From contig VBJX01000067.1 in assembly GCA_005879775.1 (NCBI GenBank), positions 1-8,425 on the forward strand: 8,425 nt of DNA, in the 5' to 3' direction. This DNA comes from Chloroflexota bacterium (lineage in GTDB: Bacteria; Chloroflexota; Limnocylindria; QHBO01). The notes under the pieces are model-generated. The model did no database searches. It was given only the letters and a program-made list of their open reading frames with translations, and was not told the origin of the DNA. Shown piece after piece: positions 1-4,580 of this stretch. A program made the position numbers and the translations under genes. Each line of letters opens with the position of its first letter. The stretch's first letter is position 1.

Positions 1-21
1 CAGCAGGTTCCTTCCTGGAAT

Positions 22-366
22 CTACTGAGCGGCCAGCGCCGCCAGCTCGTCATGGAGGGCTGCCAGGTCGCTGTCCTCGAGTCCCCATTCGAGCAGGTCT
101 GGACGGAGCCGGAACGCGCCGGGCAGCAGGTCGCGAGCCGCATCCAGCCGTCCGGCGAGAGCCTGGAAGCAGGCGAGGTTATAGACCAGCGTGGCCGCGT
201 CGCGCTCGGGGATCGATCCGCTCGACGCAAGGCGCGCCAGCTCGGCGGCCAGCGCATCGACCGCCGATTCGTCGCCAACCCGGCGGGCCAGCTGCGGCAG
301 GTGCTCGAGCGCATGGCTGGCGCCGTTCCCGAACGTGCTGCCCAGCAGCGAGTCCGGTCCGATGAT
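22..366 (-). pseudogene. C-terminal helical-repeat (TPR-like) part of the frameshifted DinB/ClbS-like gene
   Basis: On the minus strand, the frame ending at TAG 22-24 gives a coherent tail: DSLLGSTFGNGASHALEHL, then an Ala/Leu-rich helical region with ATLVYNLACFQALAGRLDAA and FRLRPDLLEWGLEDSDLAAL. The pattern NLACFQALAG...A...L..AF.L.PDL..W...D.DL..L resembles the TPR-like 'end-of-group' repeat. The H-A-x-E-H-L segment looks like the last helix of the four-helix bundle. Joined to the N-terminal part (685 to about 365), the product would be about 220 residues. The distance from 685 to 22 is 664 nt, so one extra base or two missing bases explain the shift. The same frame is open back to 462, but the part upstream of about 366 is low-complexity Arg/Ser/Pro and is probably not real protein. 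An AGGAAGGA string just past the stop (minus strand, about 9-16) could serve a gene outside the window. Confidence 0.55.
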
Positions 367-685
367 CGGAGACCTGGTCCGCTTCGGCGAGGACGTCATC
401 CCACGGCCATGCGGCACGGGCCTCGTGCATCTCGGCGTTGACCTCGTCGATCTCGCGGCCATCCGGCGTGTCGGGGCCCTGGCCGTTGCGTGCCGCTTCG
501 TAGCGCTTGACCTGGCGCGCCTTCCAGCCGGAGAGATGCGCCTGGATGTCCTTCGGTGACCACTCGCCGGGTGCCGGTGGGCTGTCGCGCGTGGCAGGGT
601 CGAAGCGGGCGAAGAGCTCGCGCTCAGCAGCCCTCGTCGCGGTCAGCATCGTCACCAGGTCGCCACGCACTCGATCGGCATCCAT
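179..685 (-). pseudogene. DinB/ClbS-like four-helix-bundle protein, N-terminal part (frameshifted)
   Basis: This frame holds the N-terminal half of a gene whose remainder lies in another frame (22-366). From ATG at 685 it reads MDADRVRGDL, then a helical region with the motif EWSPKDIQAHLSGW at residues 41-54. That W-S-x-K-D-x-x-A-H-L pattern is typical of the DinB / ClbS-DfsB / maleylpyruvate-isomerase N-terminal superfamily of small four-helix bundles. Sensible sequence continues to about residue 107 (AEADQVSD, near 365). After that the frame turns into Arg/Gly/Pro-rich sequence and stops at 179, which is the signature of a frameshift. I chose ATG 685 because family-like sequence starts there and a TATGGT -10-like box sits 6 nt upstream; no Shine-Dalgarno is visible. 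It is divergent from marR across a 60-bp gap. Substrate and function are unknown; members include thiol-dependent enzymes and colibactin-resistance proteins, but nothing here picks one. Confidence 0.6.
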
Positions 686-691
686 CGGCCA

Positions 692-697
692 ACCATA
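692..697 (-). promoter_or_regulatory. Possible -10 box of the DinB/ClbS-like gene
   Basis: TATGGT on the minus strand lies 6 nt before ATG 685, the distance expected if transcription starts at or next to the start codon (a leaderless message). No convincing -35 box is seen. It matters only as part of the compact 60-bp divergent region shared with marR. Confidence 0.25.
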
Positions 698-708
698 GCG
701 GCTGGGGC

Positions 709-738
709 TTGACGGCGAATCCTTCAGTGGTTGATAAT
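709..738 (+). promoter_or_regulatory. marR-exporter operon promoter
   Basis: TTGACG at 709-714 (-35) and GATAAT at 733-738 (-10) are separated by 18 bp, close to the sigma-70 consensus. The predicted start point is about 745-746, which coincides with the GTG codon at 746. The message would then be leaderless, which supports GTG 746 over the upstream in-frame TTG at 731 that lies inside the promoter. Confidence 0.55.
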
Positions 739-760
739 AGTTCGCGTGACACGAACCATT
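736..760 (+). promoter_or_regulatory. Candidate MarR operator (imperfect palindrome)
   Basis: An inverted repeat AATaGTTCG - N7 - CGAACcATT is centred near 748; eight of nine arm positions are complementary. It covers the end of the -10 box, the predicted start point and the first codons of marR. Binding here would block RNA polymerase. MarR-type dimers commonly bind 15-25 bp palindromes in their own promoters, so autoregulation together with the exporter is the natural reading. The site could also affect the divergent gene. Not experimentally supported. Confidence 0.5.
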
Positions 761-1219
761 AGCGAATCCCGAACTGTCGGCGCGGAACTGCTCGACGAGC
801 TCGGCCCCTTCATCACCGGCGAGCGGGCTGCCTTCGCCCAGCACTGCCACGTCCGCGCCATCTCGATGGCTCACCTCTACCTGATCTCTCTGCTGGAGCA
901 GTACGGCCCGCTCACCATGGGGCGCGTTGCGGAGCTGCTCGGCTCGGGGCTTCCCACCGCCACCGGTCTCGTGACGCGCGTCGAGGAGCGCGGCCTCGTG
1001 GAGAGGATCCATGACACCGACGATCGCCGCCTCGTGCGCGTCCGACTCACCGATGCGGGTCTCGCCGAGCTGCGCGAGCTCCAGGCGGTGCGCCGCCAGC
1101 GTCTGGGCGCCGCCATCCAGCAGCTGACCGGGGCCGAGCAGGTCGCCCTGCTGGCCTCGATTCGTTCACTCCGTTCCGCGCTCTCGCATCTCAACGCACA
1201 AGGAGAACCGATCTCGTGA
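746..1219 (+). CDS. MarR-family transcriptional regulator
   Basis: A 157-residue winged-helix repressor of usual MarR length. Residues 36-53 (VRAISMAHLYLISLLEQY) match the first helices. GPLTMGRVAELLGSGLPTATGLVTRVEERGLV at about 54-85 is the helix-turn-helix with its recognition helix. HDTDDRRLVRVRLT at 89-102 is the beta wing with the family's D-x-R-R motif. N- and C-terminal helices would form the dimer interface. The start is GTG 746, set by the promoter just upstream; a TTG at 731 is in frame but lies in the promoter. Its stop overlaps the start of the downstream exporter (GTGA), so the two are co-transcribed and probably translationally coupled. By analogy with other marR-pump pairs it should repress the exporter and release DNA on binding a small toxic or phenolic ligand; the ligand cannot be told from sequence. 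Confidence 0.88.
   Translation: MTRTISESRTVGAELLDELGPFITGERAAFAQHCHVRAISMAHLYLISLLEQYGPLTMGRVAELLGSGLPTATGLVTRVEERGLVERIHDTDDRRLVRVRLTDAGLAELRELQAVRRQRLGAAIQQLTGAEQVALLASIRSLRSALSHLNAQGEPIS
1200..1206 (+). promoter_or_regulatory. Ribosome binding site of the exporter gene
   Basis: AAGGAGA sits 9 nt before GTG 1216, inside the end of marR. It is one of the best Shine-Dalgarno sequences in the window and fixes the GTG start of the exporter, which overlaps the marR stop codon by 4 nt. Confidence 0.7.
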
Positions 1220-2520
1220 CCGCCGCCGTTGCCCAGCCACGCCAGGCGCCGCCCGTCGACGACGCACCTGTCCACGTCGATCCACGCGCCCGCTTCGAGA
1301 TCTTCGGTGCGGTCCTGCTCGCCCTGTTCCTGGCGGCTCTCGACCAGACGATCGTCGGCACGGCACTGCCGAAGATCCTGACCGATCTGCACGGCAATGA
1401 GCTCTACACCTGGGTGGTCACCATCTACCTGCTGACCAGCACGGTGACCGGGCCGCTCTATGGAAAGCTCTCCGACCAGTTCGGGCGGCGCCCGATGCTG
1501 ATGATCGGAATCGGGATCTTCCTGTTCGGATCGCTCCTCTCGGGCCTGTCGCAGACGATGTGGCAGCTGGTCCTGTTCCGTGGCATCCAGGGACTGGGAG
1601 CCGGATCGCTCTTCCCGATCAGCCTGGCCGTCATCGGCGACATCTTCAGCCCGCGAGAGCGCGGTCGCTACCAGGGCTTCTTCGGGGCGGTGTTCGCCGT
1701 CGCCATGCTCGTCGGCCCCTTCACCGGTGGATTCCTCACCGACAACGTCGGCTGGCACTGGATCTTCTTCGTCAACATCCCGGTCGGCATCGTGGCGCTG
1801 GTCGTGATCGGGCGCCTGATGCCCAAGGTCAGCCATCCCGAGCGCGTGATCTCGATCGACTACCTCGGGGCAGCCGCCTTCACTGCGGCCATCGTGCCGA
1901 TCATGCTCGGCCTCACCAACAAGGTGAGCAACGACTGGACCGATCCGTCGGTCGCCGGCCTGCTCCTGCTCGGCGCGGTGATGCTGGGCCTCTTCCTGTG
2001 GATCGAGACGCGGGTCAAGGACCCGATCCTGCACCTGGGCCTCTTCGCCAACCGCACCTTCACCGCCTCGGTGCTGGCCACCTCGCTGGTCAGCTTCGGC
2101 TTCTTCGGTGGGATCGTCTTCATCCCACGCTGGTTCCAGTTCGTGCTCGGTTCGAGCGCAACCGCATCGGGCTACCAGATCCTGCCGATGATGGCTGGCC
2201 TCATGATCGGCTCGATCGGATCGGGCCAGATCGTGAGCCGCACCGGCCATTACAAGTGGCTGATCGTGGGCGGCATGTCGATCGCCGCCATCGGGCTCCT
2301 GCTGCTCACCCAGATCCGTGCCGAGACCTCGATCACCACCATGTGGATCTGGCTGGCGATCATGGGCCTCGGGATCGGGCCTTCGATGGCGGTCTTCACC
2401 ATCGTGGTCCAGAACGCGGTGCCGTTCCGCGAGATGGGCGTCGCGACCAGCGCGCTCACGTTCTTCCGACAGATCGGTGGCTCGATTGGGCGCTGGCGAC
2501 CGAGATCCCCAGGCAGCTGA
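1216..2520 (+). CDS. DHA2-family (EmrB/QacA-type) MFS multidrug exporter, main part before frameshift
   Basis: Inner-membrane proton-coupled drug exporter of the major facilitator superfamily. After a short cytoplasmic N-terminus, TM1 carries LDQTIVGTALP (D43), the drug:H+ antiporter D1 motif. GKLSDQFGRR at 83-92 is MFS motif A between TM2 and TM3. AVAMLVGPFTGGFLTD at 161-176 is the antiporter motif C in TM5. WHWIFFVNIPVGI (about 180-192) is typical of 14-helix members. Hydrophobic segments continue to FFRQIGGSIG near residue 425. The frame then reads RWRPRSPGS and stops at 2518-2520, whereas the expected end continues in the next frame to 2870. A full product would be about 551 residues, normal for DHA2. 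Start GTG 1216 has a good Shine-Dalgarno and a 4-nt overlap with marR, which probably controls it. If the shift is real, the last helix is missing and function is doubtful. Substrate unknown. Confidence 0.85.
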   Translation: MTAAVAQPRQAPPVDDAPVHVDPRARFEIFGAVLLALFLAALDQTIVGTALPKILTDLHGNELYTWVVTIYLLTSTVTGPLYGKLSDQFGRRPMLMIGIGIFLFGSLLSGLSQTMWQLVLFRGIQGLGAGSLFPISLAVIGDIFSPRERGRYQGFFGAVFAVAMLVGPFTGGFLTDNVGWHWIFFVNIPVGIVALVVIGRLMPKVSHPERVISIDYLGAAAFTAAIVPIMLGLTNKVSNDWTDPSVAGLLLLGAVMLGLFLWIETRVKDPILHLGLFANRTFTASVLATSLVSFGFFGGIVFIPRWFQFVLGSSATASGYQILPMMAGLMIGSIGSGQIVSRTGHYKWLIVGGMSIAAIGLLLLTQIRAETSITTMWIWLAIMGLGIGPSMAVFTIVVQNAVPFREMGVATSALTFFRQIGGSIGRWRPRSPGS

Positions 2521-2870
2521 GCAGGGCCGGCGTCCCGCAGCAGATCGTCGATCAGTTCGGGTCGTCGCAGGCGCTCTCCGGTGGCGAGGTCACGAGCGTG
2601 GGTGTCGACCTCGGGAAGCAGATCCTGTCCCAGGTACCTGAGCAGTTTCGCGTCCTCGTCCAGCCGGACATCCCGCGGATCGTGAGCGGAATCCACGAAG
2701 CCTTCTCGCTGGCCATCGGCGACGCGCTCTGGTTCGGCGTGGCCGCTGCTGCTGTGGCCGTGGTGCTGGTGGCAACCCTCCTGCGCGAAATCCCGCTCCG
2801 CCACCACGTTGGGGAGACGGCCCCCGGGACAAAGTCGGAAGGTCCTGCACCGATCGCGGCCTTCGACTAG
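2491..2870 (+). pseudogene. C-terminal part of the MFS exporter in a shifted frame
   Basis: From about 2489 the frame ending at TAG 2868-2870 reads ALATEIPRQLSRAGVPQQIV and continues with a hydrophilic loop of about 90 residues. A hydrophobic segment ALWFGVAAAAVAVVLVATLL (last transmembrane helix) and a short charged tail follow. A long loop before the final helix is normal at the C-terminus of DHA2/EmrB exporters, so this is the displaced end of the 1216 gene and not a separate gene. From 1216 to 2870 is 1655 nt, one base short of a whole number of codons. A lost G in the GGG run at 2488-2490 would restore SIGALATEIP. No independent start with a ribosome site is evident. Confidence 0.7.
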
Positions 2871-2878
2871 CCGGCGGA

Positions 2879-2884
2879 TATGAT
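2879..2884 (+). promoter_or_regulatory. Possible -10 box of the nicotinamidase gene
   Basis: TATGAT lies in the 20-bp gap after the exporter and 6 nt before GTG 2891, where it would produce a leaderless message. No good -35 is seen at the right distance, and there is no Shine-Dalgarno before GTG 2891. Read-through from the marR-exporter operon is also possible. Confidence 0.35.
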
Positions 2885-2890
2885 CGGGCC

Positions 2891-3475
2891 GTGACCGCGT
2901 ACGACCCGACCGCCGCCCTGCTGGTGATCGACGTCCAGAACGACTTCGCCGATCCGGCAGGCAGCCTCTCGGTGCCGCGCGCCGGTCACATCCTGCCGCG
3001 TATCAATGACCAGGTCGCGAAGGCCGTCGCCGCCGGTGCGCTGGTCGCCTACACGCAGGACTGGCATCCGCCCTCGACCCCGCACTTCGCCAAGGACGGC
3101 GGTATCTGGCCGGTCCACTGCGTGGCCGGCACCTGGGGCGCCGAGCTCCACCCGGACCTGGTGCTCGACGGCCCGATCATCCGCAAGGGGAGCAATGGCG
3201 AGGACGGCTATTCCGGCTTCTCCATGCGCGACCCGCAGACGGGCGAGGAGCGTCCCACCGAGCTCCAGGGCCTGCTGCGTGAGCGGGGCGTGACTCGGGT
3301 GGTGGTCTGTGGCCTTGCCACCGACTATTGCGTCAATGCGACGGCGCTGGACGCCACGAAACTGGGGTTCGAGACGACCGTCTTGACCGCGGCGATCGCA
3401 GCGGTGAACCTCAAGCCCGGTGACGACGAGCGCGCCCTGGCCGAGATGGCCGAAGCGGGCGCGCGCCTCGAGTAG
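2891..3475 (+). CDS. pncA: Nicotinamidase / isochorismatase-family cysteine hydrolase
   Basis: Cytoplasmic hydrolase converting nicotinamide to nicotinate and ammonia in NAD salvage. The 194-residue protein shows all landmarks of the PncA group. ALLVIDVQNDF carries the catalytic Asp14; DWHPPSTPHF supplies metal ligands Asp57, His59 and His65; WPVHCVAGTWGAELHP adds His76. IIRKGSNGEDGYSGF has catalytic Lys99, and VVVCGLATDYCVNATALDA has nucleophile Cys147 after the usual cis-peptide region. The metal-binding triad and WPVHCVxGTxGAE separate nicotinamidases from general isochorismatases, so I favour PncA. Length is close to that of bacterial PncA (about 185-215). The GTG start is 20 nt after the exporter's expected stop and 9 residues before the first beta strand. 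It ends 9 nt from the convergent small membrane-protein gene. I see no other NAD gene nearby, so its neighbours do not explain its presence. Confidence 0.88.
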   Translation: MTAYDPTAALLVIDVQNDFADPAGSLSVPRAGHILPRINDQVAKAVAAGALVAYTQDWHPPSTPHFAKDGGIWPVHCVAGTWGAELHPDLVLDGPIIRKGSNGEDGYSGFSMRDPQTGEERPTELQGLLRERGVTRVVVCGLATDYCVNATALDATKLGFETTVLTAAIAAVNLKPGDDERALAEMAEAGARLE

Positions 3476-3484
3476 GGGAGCGGC

Positions 3485-3679
3485 CTAGCGCGGGCGGGCG
3501 CGCCGTCCCCAGCCGACCAGCCCGATCCCGGCCACCGCGGCAGCCGCACCCAGGACGACCCACGTCCGATCGGCGGTCATGAAGCTGCGCGGCGCCCAGG
3601 ACAGGTTCAGCCCCTGTGCAATCCAGATCAGACCAGCCACGGCAAGGAGGGCGCCGAAGACCATCGCAGACGTGCGCAT
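3485..3679 (-). CDS. Small membrane protein with two transmembrane helices
   Basis: A 64-residue protein with TM1 at about 5-24 (AMVFGALLAVAGLIWIAQGL), a short polar loop NLSWAPRSFMTADRT, TM2 at about 39-58 (TWVVLGAAAAVAGIGLVGWG) and an Arg-rich tail RRARPR. By the positive-inside rule both termini should be cytoplasmic. The pattern G-L-I-W-I-x-Q-G, an aromatic/Pro loop, then W-x-x-x-G recalls small uncharacterised membrane proteins of high-GC bacteria, but I cannot name a family or function. ATG 3679 is the only sensible start. An AGGATA on the plus strand (TATCCT on the coding strand) lies 8 nt upstream, again suggesting a leaderless message. It is convergent with the nicotinamidase gene (9-nt gap) and divergent from the zinc-ribbon gene. 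The opposite strand offers no better coding alternative here. Confidence 0.65.
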   Translation of the reverse strand: MRTSAMVFGALLAVAGLIWIAQGLNLSWAPRSFMTADRTWVVLGAAAAVAGIGLVGWGRRARPR

Positions 3680-3687
3680 CGGCTTTC

Positions 3688-3693
3688 AGGATA
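3688..3693 (-). promoter_or_regulatory. Possible -10 box of the small membrane-protein gene
   Basis: TATCCT on the minus strand is 8 nt before ATG 3679. Directly upstream (3693-3706) is a small inverted repeat AGGCC-GAAA-GGCCT that could be an operator or simply part of the divergent spacer. No clear -35 is present, so confidence is low. Confidence 0.3.
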
Positions 3694-3718
3694 GGCCGAA
3701 AGGCCTGGGTGCCTACTC

Positions 3719-3746
3719 TTGCGCATCGGGCCCCCGGCGGTATACT
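3719..3746 (+). promoter_or_regulatory. Promoter of the zinc-ribbon gene
   Basis: TTGCGC at 3719-3724 and TATACT at 3741-3746 are separated by 16 bp, the most consensus-like -10 in the window. The predicted start near 3753 falls inside a palindrome, GCCCGA-G-TCGGGC (3748-3760), which could be an operator. The start codon at 3902 is about 150 nt away, so this gene, unlike its neighbours, has a long leader. Confidence 0.5.
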
Positions 3747-3814
3747 CGCCCGAGTCGGGCCGCCGAGCGAGCGGCGCCAGCAGCCTTCCCTCCCCCTCCC
3801 ACCACGTCAATCGT

Positions 3815-3847
3815 CGGCTCACGGGGTAGCGGCAAGACCCGTGGCCG
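3815..3847 (+). promoter_or_regulatory. Strong hairpin in the 5' leader of the zinc-ribbon gene
   Basis: CGGC-t-CACGGG at 3815-3825 can pair with CCCGTGGCCG at 3838-3847, giving 10 base pairs interrupted by one bulged T and closing a 12-nt loop. It is not followed by a T-run, so it is not an ordinary terminator. It follows a C-rich tract (about 3786-3800) and another small hairpin, CGCCG-AGCGAG-CGGCG at 3761-3776. The whole leader from about 3753 to 3901 is non-coding and structured. It may control stability or translation; no known riboswitch class is recognised. Confidence 0.4.
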
Positions 3848-3901
3848 GCGCTGATCGAGGCGTTGACGCCCGATGTGGTAACTCTTTGTGGGAGGGTCCT
3901 C

Positions 3902-4270
3902 GTGGCCTATACCGACCAGGTTCTGACCTGTATGGACTGTGGAATCGACTTTGTCTTTTCCGCGTCCGAGCAGGAATTCTTCGCGCAGAAGGGCTTCACC
4001 TCTGCGCCCAAGCGCTGTTCCTCGTGCCGCGCGCAGCGTCGCGCCAGCGGGGGCGGCGGTTCGAGCTACGGCACCGGCGGCGGCTCGAGCTACGGCAGCG
4101 GCGGCGGCAACGGCGGCGGCGGCTACAGCTCAAGCAGCTACAGCCGCGGACCGCGCGAAATGTTCGACGCTGTCTGTGCCCGCTGCAACAAGGAGACGCA
4201 GGTTCCGTTCCGGCCAACCGGTGCGCGCCCCGTCTACTGCAGCGACTGCTTCCGGTTGATGCGCGGCTGA
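3902..4270 (+). CDS. Small double zinc-ribbon protein with glycine-rich linker
   Basis: A 122-residue protein with two zinc-ribbon halves. The N-terminal ribbon has C10-x2-C13 and C39-x2-C42 around GIDFVFSASEQEFFAQKGF and PKRC, the signature of the 'probable zinc-ribbon' (zf-trcl-like) family. Residues about 48-82 are a low-complexity Gly/Ser/Tyr linker. The C-terminal ribbon has C92-x2-C95 and C113-x2-C116 around KETQVPFRPTGARPVYCSDCF. Such proteins are common in Chloroflexota and relatives; they are presumed to bind nucleic acid or protein, but the role is not established. I chose GTG 3902 because GGAGGG lies 5 nt upstream and VAYTDQVLTC begins the conserved part; an earlier in-frame GTG-containing extension to 3863 looks unconserved. 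It has its own promoter and long leader upstream, and two strong terminators directly downstream, so it is a single-gene unit, probably well expressed. Confidence 0.85.
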   Translation: MAYTDQVLTCMDCGIDFVFSASEQEFFAQKGFTSAPKRCSSCRAQRRASGGGGSSYGTGGGSSYGSGGGNGGGGYSSSSYSRGPREMFDAVCARCNKETQVPFRPTGARPVYCSDCFRLMRG

Positions 4271-4293
4271 TCGTAAGGATCAGCCTCTTTTTT
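4266..4293 (+). terminator. Intrinsic terminator 1 of the zinc-ribbon gene
   Basis: GCTGATC (4266-4272) pairs perfectly with GATCAGC (4278-4284) around the loop GTAAG, followed by CTC and six Ts (4288-4293). The stop codon TGA is inside the stem. This is a compact, convincing Rho-independent terminator. Confidence 0.75.
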
Positions 4294-4300
4294 CGCCCTG

Positions 4301-4332
4301 AAGGCGGCGCCCCAGATGGGGTGCCGCCTTTT
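4301..4332 (+). terminator. Intrinsic terminator 2 of the zinc-ribbon gene
   Basis: A 13-bp stem formed by 4301-4313 and 4318-4330 (AAGGCGGC-G-CCCC against GGGG-T-GCCGCCTT, one G-T wobble) closes the four-base loop AGAT. A T-rich tail follows immediately (4329-4337, with two Cs). It backs up terminator 1 and insulates the tkt operon from upstream transcription. Confidence 0.8.
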
Positions 4333-4366
4333 CCTTTCCGGCGATGCCCGGGTCTCCCTGTCGGCG

Positions 4367-4383
4367 TTTGCAGCCATGGCAAA
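4367..4383. repeat. Palindrome unit 1 (TTTGC-AGCCATG-GCAAA)
   Basis: Perfect 5-bp arms with a 7-nt centre. The right flank continues TAACG, making GCAAATAACG, the exact reverse complement of the left side of unit 3 (CGTTATTTGC). Confidence 0.6.
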
Positions 4384-4438
4384 TAACGACGAAGCAGAGC
4401 CCGATTCGGCCCTGGAAGGGCCCCCTGCCTGATCTGCC

Positions 4439-4455
4439 TTTGCTGGGGCCGCAAA
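4439..4455. repeat. Palindrome unit 2 (TTTGC-TGGGGCC-GCAAA)
   Basis: Same arms and same 7-nt centre length as units 1 and 3 but an unrelated centre sequence. Variable centres between fixed arms are typical of dimer binding sites. It starts 72 bp after unit 1 and 51 bp before unit 3. Confidence 0.6.
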
Positions 4456-4489
4456 CAGGCGCGAGGATGAGCGGTCTCCCTGCCCGTTA

Positions 4490-4506
4490 TTTGCTCCAGC
4501 TGCAAA
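4490..4506. repeat. Palindrome unit 3 (TTTGC-TCCAGCT-GCAAA)
   Basis: Third copy, 84 bp before the tkt start codon. Its right half is also part of a perfect 8-bp inverted repeat, CAGCTGCA-AA-TGCAGCTG (4497-4514), so two alternative hairpins are possible in RNA. Confidence 0.6.
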
Positions 4507-4574
4507 TGCAGCTGAACGCCTCCCGGCCATCGCCGGCCCAGGATCGGCATTTCGGCCAAACGGCCCGTGGCTCG

Positions 4575-4580
4575 TATCAT
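4575..4580 (+). promoter_or_regulatory. Probable -10 box of the tkt-tal-pgi operon
   Basis: TATCAT lies 10 nt before ATG 4591, predicting a transcript with little or no leader. Upstream, TTCGGC (4551-4556) is a poor -35 at 18 bp. If correct, the palindromes at 4367-4506 are upstream operators and not transcribed leader. The in-frame ATG at 4579 overlaps this box and is an unlikely start. Confidence 0.4.

Larger units (their letters stand above)
4351..4514. repeat. Cluster of TTTGC-N7-GCAAA palindromes upstream of tkt
   Basis: Three 17-bp palindromes with identical arms and an N7 centre lie at 4367-4383, 4439-4455 and 4490-4506. The first and third are each preceded by the 10-mer GGTCTCCCTG (4351-4360 and 4473-4482). 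Between the first two is a perfect hairpin GGCCCT-GGA-AGGGCC (4408-4422). The third overlaps an inverted repeat CAGCTGCA-AA-TGCAGCTG (4497-4514). I see no other copy elsewhere in the window. The stretch 4271-4590 is otherwise without a credible gene: after the two terminators it holds only these repeats and the tkt promoter. They could be operators for a dimeric repressor of the tkt operon, or hairpins of a small RNA or leader. Confidence 0.6.

Noticed and set aside
731..745. TTG start for marR
   Set aside because: The codon lies inside the -10 box of a good promoter; GTG 746 coincides with the predicted transcript start.
877..2250. 457-codon open frame antisense to marR and the exporter
   Set aside because: Its His/Asp/Glu/Gln/Arg-rich composition is the shadow of a membrane-protein gene; it has no motif or ribosome site.
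3815..3847. Transcription terminator or attenuator before the zinc-ribbon gene
   Set aside because: The hairpin is strong but is not followed by a T-run, so it is reported as leader structure only.
3863..3901. Upstream extension of the zinc-ribbon protein (13 extra residues)
   Set aside because: GGAGGG is correctly placed for GTG 3902 and the conserved region begins there; the extension has no ribosome site.
3616..4386. 256-codon plus-strand frame across the leader and zinc-ribbon gene
   Set aside because: Arg-rich and low-complexity, crosses both terminators and overlaps the better-supported zinc-ribbon frame.
4351..4514. CRISPR-like array
   Set aside because: Only three short palindromes with 5-bp arms, unequal spacing (72 and 51 bp), no conserved repeat of 23 bp or more and no cas genes.
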